The notes under the pieces were generated by a model. The model was given only the letters and a program-made list of their open reading frames with translations. It searched no databases and was not told the origin of the DNA. From the NCBI GenBank assembly GCA_034359265.1, contig CP136891.1:6152501-6216500 (forward strand): a DNA stretch of 64,000 bases. Direction: 5' to 3'. Within the stretch, counting starts at the first letter, position 1; each line of letters opens with the position of its first letter. The DNA comes from Canna indica (Eukaryota; Streptophyta; Magnoliopsida; Zingiberales; Cannaceae). The position numbers and the translations under genes were made by a program. This document shows, piece by piece, positions 1 through 11,344 of the stretch.

Positions 1-829
1 GATTGTTGCGCACGAGGTTGGGGCGTGGGGTAAATATTATTATAATAATTATAATAATCTATTTTAGAGGGCATGGTTAAAAGTCCAAAATAATTTTGAT
101 TAGTTTCACTCCGTTTGATATTTGAATTTTGATTCATTTCAATTTTATAAAAGTCCAAAAGAGTTCTTAGTTAAATTGGTCGCATTCAGTATAATTAGTT
201 CGTATCAAATATCATGTGACTTATTTTGATTAAGGTTAAACTTTTACTTTTGATTCTAGTGTTGAGATAAAATAAAGAAAATATACACATGTCTTAATTT
301 GTGAAGAATAAGAAATGGACAAATATTTTAATTTGGAGAGAAAGAGGGCAAAATTATCCTTTACTCTGTATAAAGAAAAAAATTCAAATATGATGGGGGA
401 CAATTGCCCTCCTTCTTGTAAACGTAGCTTTGCCCTGCCTTGTCCTCCCTTTCCAATGAAATGATGGCCTTACAAAGGCAAATTAGCTTAAAATGGTACG
501 ATTTTCGATTCGGTTAATAATTAAAATTTTAAATTGATAAATTGTTGTTGAATCACTATAAATCCTTGTGAGTTAAATTCTAAACACAGTGCTTAGGTAG
601 TGGAGTAGACGTTGTTGTCGAACCACTATAAATCCTTGTGTTAGTATTACTTATTGTTGTTGTATTTAATTGTTATATCTATTGCTTCATCTCATTGCTT
701 TAAATTGATAAATTGTCTAAGGAATTTAAGAAACGTCTAAAATTGAATTTAGGTCAAAAGATTAGATAACACATTATTCACCCCCTCTAGTGTACCATTT
801 GAACAACAACAACAACAATATATATATAT
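1..829. other. Intergenic, AT-rich, no gene seen
   Basis: AT-rich DNA with no coding signal I can recognise. It ends in a short CAA run followed by a TA run at about 804-829. Confidence 0.5.
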
Positions 830-1152
830 GTAGATCAGGCCAGGCTTTTAGAACTCATAAACTCGAGTTGAGCTAAGCTTAATCAAGCTCATTAACGAGC
901 TCAATTAAGCTTGATAGAATTCTAGCCCACCGAGCTAGATCTTGAGCCGAGCTTAATCGAGTTTGCTCACGAGCTCAATTGAGCTCGATAGAATTCGAGC
1001 TCCTCTCGAGCCGAGCTTAATCGAGCTCCTTTGCGAGCTCAGTCAAGCTCGAGAAAATAGACAATCCTAACGAGCCGAGCTCGAGCTCAACATTAACGAG
1101 CCAAGCTCGAGCACAAGCAAGCTCAGCTCAGCTAGGCTCGATTACACCCCTA
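830..1152. repeat. Degenerate GAGCTCGAGC-rich palindromic tract
   Basis: About 320 bp dominated by overlapping variants of GAGCTCGAGC and CGAGCCGAGCTTAATCGAG. It ends in GCTCGATTACACCCCT. Such self-complementary tracts form the ends or whole body of non-autonomous plant DNA transposons, often hAT-like. I see no clean target duplication, so the class is an inference. Confidence 0.6.
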
Positions 1153-1624
1153 TGAAAGAATTCTTTTTTAAGAGTGCAATAACATAATTATTTTTATTTT
1201 CAATACTTTAGTAGTATTTTCAAGATATGAACATAGATTAAAAAAAATTATTACTTATAAGTTATGATTTTAATTAAAAATTTGAAGTTGAATAATTAAA
1301 AGAATATATATTAGATATTTATATTTTAAATTATCCCCTCTCGATTAAAGTTCTGCATCCACCACTGTTTGTAAGTGATTTAAAGATTTTAGATTACCGA
1401 TGCAAAAATCTTTAGCATGAGAAGACGAAGTCATGATTGTCAAAGTTATTTCTTTGGGGATTTTGCATGCAAATGTACTTCATCTACAAGATATAGAAAA
1501 ATAAATCCTATTCGGCATCGAAGAGTCAATATATAAAAAAATTAGAAAAAAAATATTATGAAAAATATATATAAACTTGAACAAATATTTTTGTCGGCAT
1601 TTTTAACCCAATTAAGCATCTAGA
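1153..1624. other. Intergenic, AT-rich
   Basis: No gene, RNA or clear repeat boundary seen. Confidence 0.4.
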
Positions 1625-1740
1625 GATAGGGGTGTGCATGGGTATCGGATAGATTCGAAAATAGTTAAAATCTATTCGATCAAATAGGTTTCGAATAAAT
1701 TCGAACTAAATTCGAGTAGGATTCGAAATAATATACTAGT
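1625..1740. repeat. Fragment of degenerate hAT-like palindromic repeat
   Basis: Begins AGGGGTGTGCATGGGTATCGG and continues with repeated ATTCGAA and AGATTCG variants. It resembles the longer related tracts near 19610, 26330 and 61345. Only one end is visible, so it is a remnant. Confidence 0.45.
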
Positions 1741-1752
1741 TGAAACTCGACG

Positions 1753-1860
1753 GAGAAGGTGGTGGTAGAATCAGATTGTAAAGCTTTAATGGATGCCCTT
1801 CATCTTCAAGATAGCAATTCTGATAGCATTGGCAAAATTAAAGCATTTTGGTTCTCTTAA
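1753..1860 (+). pseudogene. Relic of LINE-type RNase H-like domain
   Basis: A 35-codon open stretch reads VVVESDCKALMDALH near its start. That matches the VxxESDCxxxVxAL strand of the RNase H-like domain found at the C-terminus of plant non-LTR retrotransposons. Nothing else of the element is recognisable nearby. It is a short decayed fragment; the assignment rests on this one motif. Confidence 0.4.
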
Positions 1861-3040
1861 TTTATTTGTCTGAGATTGCTAGTAAACACATCACTCTCTC
1901 GAGGGTCAAGTACTCAACATGACACATCACTATTAATTCGATCGGTCCAGCTCATAGGGAGGGTCAAGTCAGCATGCATCCTGACAAGGAATGGTCATTA
2001 ATTGTGAGTCATGCGTGCCAAGCGGAGTGCAATACGCATCAAACTTCTTGTGAATGTATGCACATGGACCGCATGAATTTAGAATACTACGTACCCATCT
2101 CAACAATTAATGACCATTCGATGCATGTCAACATTTTGAATATAGATATTTTATACTTTATATGATCATATCAAATATCAATTGGTACTTGGGAATGGAC
2201 CAGTCGATGCTCACCAGCTTGGACCGATTCGACCAAATCACTTATTTGATGATTTAAATTTAATTTCTTGATCGCTTTCTGAGTTTTAATCATATTGGTC
2301 CTAATAATTGAAATCTTTGGCCTCTTGAGTCTTGACAAGACATTTTTGGAACTTGAAAAAGTTTTATTGTTTGGATCAATTACGTTAGACAATAAAATAT
2401 TTCATAAAAAATTGTTACAATATAAAAATGGGAGTCCAAGGTAAACCACTTGAACAACAACAACGTCTATCATAGGATGGGATGATTTTTTTTTTTTCAT
2501 TTTTTGTCTCGTTTGCAAAGTAAATTATGATTTTTTTTAGTTTTAACTCCAGTAAGGTTCATATGGTGGAAGCTTATAATTAATCACATCGGCCTTTGAA
2601 ATTTGGAGAAGCCACTTAATTGAAAGTCTATGTGACATGACATGAATAAGTATTAATTAGTGGCATTGACCAACTTTTCATATGTACGAATGAGATGACA
2701 AAGTCTCGATCGTCTAAGGCTAAGCATGTAGAAATTGATAAGGTTGACGTGAACATAACATTTTTAATGAGGGAAATAAGTTAAAATTATTAATATAGAT
2801 CACAAAATCAAATGTGAATAGACATGATGGAAGCCCACTCTGAAATATATAAAACTTTTCACTTAGACCAATGACCAATGTAGCCTAATTGTGTTGTGTG
2901 GACAAAAATGAAAAATTCGGAGCCCAGTTAGTGGCTTCAATGGGTCCAACTCAAACACCATTTGCCTACAAATCCACCAACAGTGCATTATAAAAAAGGT
3001 AGACACTATTATATTGACCTAGGATAGATGGAAATATTTG
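1861..3040. other. Intergenic, no gene seen
   Basis: AT-rich sequence with short open frames that have no recognisable similarity. No RNA gene or element boundary found. Confidence 0.4.
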
Positions 3041-3492
3041 TTACAATCTGCTTGATAGGATAATTGATCCATTAATCAGAGCATAACAAATGGTACTAGA
3101 GCATGACCTAATCCTAGGCATGGTGAAGAAGTTTATATGAGAAATGACTGCACATGAGTTATGATGGAACCGCTACTAGGCTAGGCCTCATGTGATGCGA
3201 CTTGAGTGTGATTCTGGGCTATATATCCTAGTTTAGTTCCATATTGAAAGTATATTGGATGTAATATTGACTTATAAGACTCGATGGGTGTGTTATCATT
3301 AACTTCAACTTAAGCATTTTAATTAGGTCAATAAGTTAATCTATGAAGTTGATGTATCAGTTATCCCATCAAGTTGATTGTAACAAATAGTATCAGAGCA
3401 TTGCCTAGTCTTAATCATGATGTGAGAGTTTATGTGAGAAAGAGCTGCCCAAGAGTTGTGGTGGAGCCACTACTAGTTAAATCTTGAAGAGG
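3041..3492. repeat. Directly repeated ~330-bp unit, first and partial second copy
   Basis: A block with the features ATAACAAATGGTACTAGAGCA (about 3083) and the direction marker CTTCAACTTAAGCATTTTA (about 3305) recurs. The second copy starts at about 3370 with AACAAATAGTATCAGAGCA. It is interrupted by the hAT element and resumes at about 6365-6510, where CTTCAACTTAAGCATTTTAG is seen again. The unit's origin is unknown. Confidence 0.55.
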
Positions 3493-6364
3493 ACATCAAT
3501 ATATAAGCCCGAGCCCAAGTCTGCCGGGTTCGGATCGGCCCGAAAATTTATTATTTAATTTAAATTAAATTTTTAAATATTTAAAATTTAATTTTAAAAT
3601 TAATTATTACAGGTTAATTTTAAACTTAGATCTCTAATTTTATTAATCATTGTACTAAATTTTATTATATATATTTTAACACATTTTTTATATGTAACAC
3701 AGTACAAATTAATAAAAATTTAAAAAAATCAAATTATAATTAAATTTTTATTTATCTTTAATACAAAAATATTCATCCAATGATAAAATAATTTTTTTAA
3801 TATTATAATAGACCGCACCTTAAAAGGTTGCCTACGTAGTACGTACATTCTATAGCTAAACTTGTACTCCCCAATGATTAACTATAGAAGGATCAGGTTT
3901 AAGTAATTCTTTTTACATTTTTAATCACCCGTAGTCCCGGTGATTTAACTTGTACTTGGACCAGCAGCACCAACTTGGCTTGTTTGAGCTTCCTCCTCTC
4001 CCGATAATTAATGAAGTGTCGTGTCCTCCCTTATCTTGTAATATATCTTCAGCATCCAACCATTCTTTTAAGCAAATGCGCATTTCAACCGTTTCTTCAC
4101 CCATTCGGCTTTTTTTTTCGTCGAGAATTCTATTTCCTGCACTAAAACAAGACTCGGAAGCTACTGTAGATACAGGAACAGTTAGTATATCACGTGCCAT
4201 GATGGAAATAATATGATACATATTTTCTTGTTTTTTCCACCATGCTAAAATTTCATTATCATCTATTTCTTCATAATGATTGTGATCTAAAAGAAAAAGT
4301 AATTCATTAAAATTAGTAGATTTAGTTTTTTTTTATTCTACGACCAAGTTGAGAATTAACACTATTTCCACCATCATCTCTCAATCTAGAAGAAGAAGAT
4401 GTTGTCTTATTTGTAATTGTATCACCAAATTTTGAAGCGTAAAATACAAACATTGAATTCAATAAATTCGAAATTTTAATATTTTTTTCTTCAACATTAT
4501 CTAATTCCATATTGATCTAACAACATATTTAAACCATCAATTTTCATTCTAGGATCTAAACATGTTGCTAAACAAAATAAAGTAGGTATATCTGATCAAT
4601 ACTTTTTAAATTTAGATTCCATTAAAGAAATAATTTGTGCAAATAAAGGATGATGTCTATATGAAGAAAATACTTCACTAATACGAACTATATGTGAAAG
4701 AGTTAAATTACATGTAGGATAATAAACATCAGAAAGTTATTCGGTAGCTTTATTAAAAAGTTTTAAAATTTAAGTAATATGTCCAACAACTAACCAATCA
4801 TTATTATTAATTGGATCACCAGGCATATTTTGATTGTAAAACATTGTAAGGATATCTTGATATCTTATTGTAGACATAAGCATATGATATGTTGAATTCC
4901 ATCTAGTAATAACATCACCATTAAATTTTTTAAATAGTTTATTAAAATATTAACATAATTTTTTAAAATTCTTGTATTCTTGCTTTTGAAGAACGCATAT
5001 ATCTAATAACATCTCTTATTTTTTCTACATAAATATTTACTTGTTTTAAACCATCTTGTACACATAAATTAAGAATATGACAAACACAACGAACATGAAA
5101 TAATTCACCTTCTAATACTAGTTTAAATAACTATATAAGGGGAGGGATAGCAGCATCATTATTACTAGCATTATCAAAACTAATCGAAATTTTTTTATCA
5201 TTTATATTATAGAAAGATGTTACAAATCTAATAGCAGAAAAAATGGCAACTTGTGGATATTCAAAAACTTTAAAACTAATTATTCTTTTTTGTAAAATAA
5301 AATTTTCATCAATCCAATGTGCAGTAACACAAATATAAGAATTAGTAGTACGTTGACTAGACCAAACATCAGATGTTAAAGAAATTTTTGATTTATTATT
5401 TTGAAAACTAGTTATTATATTTTCTCTATATGTAAAAAATAATTTTAAAGCATCATTTTTCATTGTATTTCGAGCAATTTTTTTATATTTTGGTTATAAA
5501 CTATTTTGAATCCAACTAGAAAATCTTGGTTGATCAACAAAACTAAAATGAGATTCACTTTTAACAATTAATTTTGCAAGTTTTCAACGTTGAAAATCAT
5601 GATCATACGAAAAAGCTGTTAAACCAGAAGAAGATAAATTAAGATTTTGTTGAGCTTGTGTAACCTTAGTGTCACGACCCTTTGCATGACGTAATAAATG
5701 ACCAGTTCCTCCGGTTGTTGAAGCCGAAATTTTTTTTTGACATTTTTTGCATCGGGTTTTTGTTATGGTGCCATCAGGTTCAATAATTTTCTCAAAATAT
5801 TCTCAAACCATACTTTTTTTTCTACTTGATGGACATAAATTAATAGATGGACTTATCTCTATGTTTTGATTTTGTTGAGTGGTAGGAGTAGCAGGAGACA
5901 TTTCTTCTAACATATTTGATCTAGTTTGTGGAGTATAACCTGAAAAATCTTCATCCACCATTAGTAAAAATTAAAAATATAAAAAGTATAAATATTATAC
6001 TAATCAATGAAACAAATTGAAGAGATTAAAAAAAATTAACAACAATCTTGAATCCTTGACTTCTTGATGAGCTTAAAATATTGTTGATCGTTGAGAGTAA
6101 GAGAGTTGAGAGTTGAGAGTTGAGAGAAAGAGTTGAAGATGAAGATAAAAGAAATGAAGTAGGGAAGGAGGTATATATATATATATATAATATTCATCGG
6201 CCCGAGCCAAACTTGGCTCGGGCCGACATAGGCCTGGCGCGCGCCAGGCCTCCTATGCTCGGCCCGCGTGCCCAAAAGGCGAGCCTAGCCCGTCTTCTAG
6301 GCATAGTCGTGCTGGGCTGGGGTCGTGCCGCCCATGGGCTGGCCCAGCCTGTTGCCACCTCTAA
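3493..6364 (-). mobile_element. hAT-superfamily transposon, degenerate
   Basis: The right end reads GTTGCCACCTCTA, the usual hAT terminus (TAGAGGTGGCAAC) in reverse. The left end near AGAGGACATCAATA is a decayed mate. Both subterminal zones are GC-rich and full of GGCCCGAGCC/GGCTCGGGCC variants. Inside lies a broken transposase on the minus strand. The element splits a repeat unit (3041-3492 and 6365-6510), which brackets its ends. The flanking 8 bp match only partly (AATCTTGA, AACTTTAG), consistent with an old insertion. Confidence 0.65.
3925..5961 (-). pseudogene. hAT transposase pseudogene
   Basis: On the minus strand the reading starts at an ATG at 5961 (MVDEDFSGYTPQ). It runs through a BED-type zinc finger near 5760-5690 (CKKCQKK followed by GHLLRHAKG). 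The central hAT catalytic-fold segment contains LTSDVWSSQRTTNSYICVTA near 5350, and the C-terminal dimerisation region contains STVASESCFSAGNRILDEKK near 4170-4110. In-frame stops and frame changes occur throughout (for example near 5810, 5585, 5510, 5130, 4730 and 4335). The longest open pieces are about 100 residues. Domain order and motif spacing fit RICESLEEPER/DAYSLEEPER-like plant hAT proteins. It cannot encode an active enzyme. Confidence 0.85.
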
Positions 6365-6510
6365 CTTTAGTCCCACATAAGGAGAATATTGAATGTGATG
6401 TTGGCTTATAAAGTTTAATGAGCATGCTACCATCAACTTCAACTTAAGCATTTTAGTTAGGCCAGTAGGTTGGCTTATGAAGTTGATGGATCAATTATCC
6501 AATCAACCGA
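6365..6510. repeat. Continuation of the direct-repeat unit split by the hAT element
   Basis: Sequence from CTTTAGTCCCACATAAGG onward aligns by eye with about 3230-3375, including CTTCAACTTAAGCATTTTA and the following AGTTGATG stretch. Confidence 0.5.
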
Positions 6511-6749
6511 GCCTAACACCAATTCACGGGTCCAATGAGAATCCACAAAATCATCTTATTTTGCAATCCAACAGGCTGGATTATCATTCACAGTTTATTT
6601 CATTGTAATTAGTAGTCAATGCTAAAATTTTGTTCATGAGACAAATGTGAGAGTTGCCTTGCCTATCATTTTATTGCTCATCATTTTTAACATATCAAAT
6701 GAATTACACTAGGTTAACAATATCATCTCGGCCATAATAACTCTCTAAG

Positions 6750-8419
6750 CACTACAACACATCGTTGGAATTTTGACGGTAAATTATAAAGAAATTTTAA
6801 CGTCGGAGAAAGTAAATATTTGTATACTGACGGCAGTGAATTCGTCGAAAACGCGTGTCAAATAATCTCCGCTTAATTTTAAATATTGACGTCTATGCAG
6901 GCGTCAATATTTAAAATTCGACGTCTCCTACCGTTAAAAAAGAGGCGTCAATATTTAAATTTCGACGACGTTTATGGTCGAAACGAGACGTCAATATTGA
7001 CGCCAACATATTGACGCCTTTGACGTCAATACGTGGCGTCAATATGTTTAGCATATTGACGCCTCCACCGGCGTCGATATGCAAAAAAAAAAAAAAAAAA
7101 TTTGAGCCGCCGCTGCCGCATCACCAGCGCGGCCTTGATGGCGTGAGCATCTCCAAGCACTCCCCGCTCGCGCCGTCCCCTCCCGCCGTTGCCCAGCGCG
7201 GCTTTGGTGGCGTACGTGCTGACGCCGCGCCGCACTTGCTACATCCTGTTCATCACTGAGCACTCCGCGACGACGGGAGGCGGCGCGGCGCCCTCGAACG
7301 TCTTCCTCACAAGGAGTCCTTCAATGTCTCGCTGCCGACGTCGGGCACCCAGAAGTCCCCTTCCGGCACGCGGTCGCCCTCTGGCGTCGAGGACTGCCTC
7401 AAGCTGCTCGAGATCACCCTCAACCAGCTCAACTCCGTCCTCCACCGGCATAAGACCGCCACCTTCCACGACTCCCACACCTGGCTCAGCGCCGCGCTCA
7501 CGAACCAGGCCACCTGCTCGGAGAGCCTCGAGGCCGTCCAGGCCCTCAGCGATATCAGCGTGCGAGTGCAAGTCTTGGCGGAGCACATCAGGAACTTGCT
7601 GGCGCTGCACAAGATGGTCGCGGACAAGATCGAGGAGGACGTCGTCGCTGCCGCATGGGGAAGCGCCGTCGGCAACCGAAAGCTGCTCTCGGTCGACGGT
7701 GGGTTCCCCGAGTGGCTGTCGGCGGGAGACCGGAGGCTCGAGCCTGGACGGCAGCGGGACGACAGCGATGGTGGCCTCACCATAGGAGATTCATGCCGAC
7801 GCGATCGTGGCGCAGGACGGCAGCGGGACGCACTCCACTATCCGCGAGTCGATCGCCTTTGTCTCCTTGGCGTCGAATGGCGGCGGCACGAAGAAGAAGA
7901 AGAAGAAGAAGAAGAAGAAGGCGGTGAAGAAGAAGGCGTCGAACAGCAGCGGGAGCACTCCACGTCAGCCTGCCTGAAATCTCAAGTGAAGTTTTTTTTT
8001 TTTTTAAAAAAAAAAGCAGAGGCGGGAAATCTCCCGCCTCTTGCCTAGGCGGGCAAGCGCGCCACACGCGCTCACCCGCTCACTCCACGTCTGCTGTGGC
8101 ATTTCGACGTCTGAGAGCAGACGTCGAAATTTTTTGACGTCTACTCTCAGGCGTCAAAATATATAATATTAAAATAAACGTTGACGTCAGAATCGTCGTC
8201 GAAAGATTTCGACGTCTATTCTCAGACGTCGAAACGCTCCAATAGACGAAATTTTTTTTAACGTCTTTAAGTTAACGTCAAAATAAACGTCGAAAAATTT
8301 CGACGCTGGTGAGAGACGTCGAAATTTATCATATTAAAATATTTTAATTGTTTTACATTTCGACGCTTATAACAAGCGTCAAAAATTTAACGTCGATATA
8401 TAAGGATTTTGTTGTAGTG
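6750..8419. mobile_element. Non-autonomous CACTA transposon carrying a gene fragment
   Basis: The element starts CACTACAACA at 6750 and ends TGTTGTAGTG at 8419, giving perfect 10-bp terminal inverted repeats of CACTA type. It is flanked by a direct AAG on both sides (6747-6749 and 8420-8422), the 3-bp target duplication expected for this superfamily. Both ends carry many subterminal copies of GACGTC(A/G)A in both orientations, the usual transposase-binding array. It has no transposase gene. The interior (about 7100-7980) is GC-rich, unlike everything around it, and is a captured pectinesterase fragment followed by an (AAG)n run at about 7888-7920. Length is 1,670 bp. Confidence 0.9.
7150..7880 (+). 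pseudogene. Captured pectin methylesterase gene fragment inside CACTA element
   Basis: One frame from about 7386 to 7740 reads EDCLKLLEITLNQLNSVL, then WLSAALTNQATCSESLEAV and LLALHKMVADKI. That is the pectinesterase-inhibitor (PMEI) domain. It is followed by the linker GGFPEWLSAGDRRL, which precedes the catalytic domain in plant group-2 pectinesterases. The start of the catalytic domain, DAIVAQDGSGTHSTIRESI, lies at about 7798 in a different frame, so there is at least one frameshift near 7740-7790. The catalytic Asp/Arg region is absent. The intact family protein is over 500 residues; this is roughly the N-terminal 40 percent without a credible start. High GC sets it apart from the AT-rich surroundings, as expected for a GC-rich monocot gene carried in by a transposon. 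Confidence 0.85.
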
Positions 8420-8738
8420 AAGGTATTAGTATGGTAAAAGACTAGGTCAACCAAGGATCCTTGTTAGAGAACTCCGGGTGCAATCTCGGTTCTAAAAACA
8501 CCCATTATGAAATAAAAGAGCATTTCAAAAATAAATGATTAGAAGAATTAGAAAAATATATATTTTTTAAAAATACAATTTTTTTAATCATAGAAATACC
8601 AAAGCAATATGATTTTCACTTACATGAGCTCCTCTGACCGAAACTTCAAAGAAATAATTTTACCACGGAGGAATAAAAAAAATTAAAAGTGCAAATTTCT
8701 CAGAAGGGATTTGTACATGATTCTTAAAATAAAAAAAA

Positions 8739-9023
8739 GGAAAAGATGTAAAATGATTCTTAATTTTTTTTTCAAAATTTTTATATTGATCCCATAATTT
8801 TTTTTCAAATCAATTGAATCTTTAAAAATTTATAAACATCACTTTGATCCCTGGTCATGACTAAGGCGCAGGGGCCAAAGTGATGTGATTTTTTAACGGT
8901 AGGATCACGACCAGGAATTAAAGTGGTATTTACAAATATTTAAGGACCCAATTAATTTAAAAAAAATTATGAAATCAATACAAAATTTTTGAAAAAATTT
9001 AAGAATCATTTTAGACATTTTCC
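8739..9023. mobile_element. Foldback MITE
   Basis: About 285 bp with long inverted arms. The left arm begins GGAAAAGATGTAAAATGATTC and the right arm ends GAATCATTTTAGACATTTTCC. A-rich direct repeats (AATAAAAAAA-like) flank both sides. Long arms suggest a Mutator-type MITE. No coding content. Confidence 0.6.
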
Positions 9024-9717
9024 CAATAAAAAAATTATTAAGCAAACTTTGTGGTAACTTACCTCTTAGTCTCATCTATCTATATCCGTTTATCCTCATT
9101 TTTAAAATAGGGTAATTCAATCGTTTTAACGAATCTCACAAAGCATTACAACATATATTAAAATCGACATTTTTATTCCACGCGCCATCTTATATTAAGT
9201 CAATTAACCACACAACTAACATCCGTATTTATAAATGTATGTTTCAAGATAAAAAGGTAATTCTAATTGCGATCATCCGTATTTACAGTGATCATGCGAA
9301 TTGCCGGAACTTTTTAATTCAAAAAGCCAAAGTGCAAGTCAATAAACATTTAGAAACAACCTCCGGGGCTATGAAACTTTCACATGATTAAAAAAAATCA
9401 TAACATATAACAAATTTATATTTGGTTTTCACATTACACGCCTCAAAGGAATCACTATTTAAGACATAACACCTATGACATTCAAGCAAACACTTTTAAT
9501 TTTCAAATCATGAATATCAAACCTGCATTATTGTATACGAAGGAAAACTGAGTCCTTTTCTATATGTTTGGTAATAGATTGGTTGAAGAGGGGATGAGAG
9601 AAAATGTAGTTTGGAATTAGGTGAGGAGAGACTAGGAGATTATTTTATGTTTGATTCAATCAAGATAAGAGGATAGGAGACTAGAAATATTTTTTTTCAT
9701 TTTATTGGGTTGGAGAT
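9024..9717. other. Intergenic, no gene seen
   Basis: AT-rich DNA; no supported feature. Confidence 0.4.
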
Positions 9718-10227
9718 AGGGATAGGGGTGACAATTTTATCCGCATTCACTAACTAAAAATCGTATCTGCACCGTATCTGATCCATATCCGCAAGTAAAA
9801 ATAGATATGGATATGGATACGAATTTAGAAAATTTATATTCGTGCGGATATGGTGCGGATACGAATATGACTGTGGATCCACACCGTATCCGCACCGCCT
9901 ATCCACGTCTCTGAATTACTATTTTGCTCATATAAGTTATCAATATATATAAGAGTTCTATGATAATTTCATGTCAAGATGAATTTTGAAGTATATTATA
10001 TATTTATTTTGGATAAATGAATTGGTAATTTATTGATTTTTTATTAAATATATTATTTTAATATTTTTTTTATTAAATACGGTGCGGATACGAATGCGGT
10101 GCGGATATGGATATCCATATTCATATCCGTAGCGGATACGGTGCTGATACGGATGAGCGAATATGGGGTACGGTGCGGATACAAATAATCCAGTATTTGC
10201 ATCGTATCTGATCTGTTGCCAGCCCTA
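9718..10227. mobile_element. hAT-like non-autonomous element built of GGATACGGTGCGGATA repeats
   Basis: Starts AGGGATAGGGGTGACAA and ends GTTGCCAGCCCTA, compatible with hAT-type termini. Both ends are tiled with variants of GGATATGGATACGAAT and their complements, so the two ends can pair over more than 100 bp. The AT-rich centre is featureless. Confidence 0.6.
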
Positions 10228-10729
10228 GATAGGGATGACAACAGTTTGATTAACCGTACTTTTGGGGGTTAATCGAAATGAATTTCCAAACCCGCTAATC
10301 GAAATCGAAATCGAAACCGGTCGATTTCAAAAGTCTATATCCAAAATCGAAACCAAATTTTTCGATTCGAATAGAATCGGTTATCCATTTACTAATTGGT
10401 TAACCGGTAGTAAACGGATAACCGATTCAAAGATTAATAACAAAATTGATTTCAGATATCGGTTATTCGTAAAACCGATAGTAAACGAATAATCGGTTCA
10501 AAGATTAATGACAAGACCGATTTCGAATACTGGTTAATCGTAAAAAACCGGTAATCGAAACCGAATATATAATCGATTTCGGTTATCGGTTAACCGCGAC
10601 TCGATAATCGAAATCAAATCGATTTTAAATGATTTTTTATTTTTACTATCCGAAACCGAATCGCAAATTCACTATCCAAAATTGAATTTTATGATTCGAT
10701 TAACTGATTTGAATTACCATCCCTATTTG
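10228..10729. mobile_element. Second, adjacent hAT-like element built of ATCGGTTAACCG repeats
   Basis: Starts directly after the previous one with TAGGGATGACAACAGTTTG and ends GAATTACCATCCCTA. It is tiled with AATCGAAACCG and GGTTATCGG variants in both orientations. Related copies lie at 22067-22275 and about 44715-45150. Confidence 0.6.
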
Positions 10730-11030
10730 GAGAGAGCAAGGAAAAGGAATAATTTATATTTATTTCAACAATAACAAAGGCCAAATTTTATTAAAACTTA
10801 CAAAACTTTTAACGATGCCTCCCATATCTTTAACACTTCATTATTGATGAATATAAGTTGTTTTGCTACTTTGTTTCTACTCCGGTTATAATAATAATAA
10901 TAATAATTGAGTCCATCCGGATAGAATAGATGAAACCTTCAATAAAAATAAATAAGAAATAGCAGGGGAGAAAGTTACATTTAGCTTAAGAAATGCACAT
11001 GTAACGCATATTAACCAGTACGGCTAACTT
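10730..11030. other. Intergenic, AT-rich
   Basis: No feature seen except a short (TAA)n run at about 10890. Confidence 0.4.
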
Positions 11031-11344
11031 CAATCTGTCACTCTCCAATTTCGATCCAACCGTCGACGATCAATAAGGATTTTTTTCCATCGGATCAGAA
11101 ACCAACGGCAAATATCCGATCACAAGGGTGCTCATCTGAAGCACCCGGACGCGCCGCCACCTCCTTCAATACATTGACTCATTTAACCCCACAATTGGGG
11201 CAAACCCTAAGGGCGATTCCGTAATCAAATCCTCCATAAGTATCCGAGCTAGGGCTTTTCTTCCCTCCCTCTCCTCGTCGCGACGCCGTTGCTGCCGCCG
11301 TCGATTGGTTTCTTTCTCTCTTCGTTTCGTCTCTGAGCTCTTTG
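11031..11344 (+). promoter_or_regulatory. eEF1A copy A promoter and non-coding first exon
   Basis: This block recurs six times in the window (also at 20231, 28686, 38921, 41216 and 62668). Recognisable parts are a conserved ATCTGAAGCACCCGGACGCG stretch, a telo-box AAACCCTAA at 11202-11210, a TATA-like CCATAAGTA near 11236, and a CT-rich leader with CTGCCGCCG. The non-coding exon ends at 11344 before a GTGAGC donor. Telo-box plus CT-rich leader is typical of plant translation-factor promoters. The transcription start is not determined. Confidence 0.75.
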
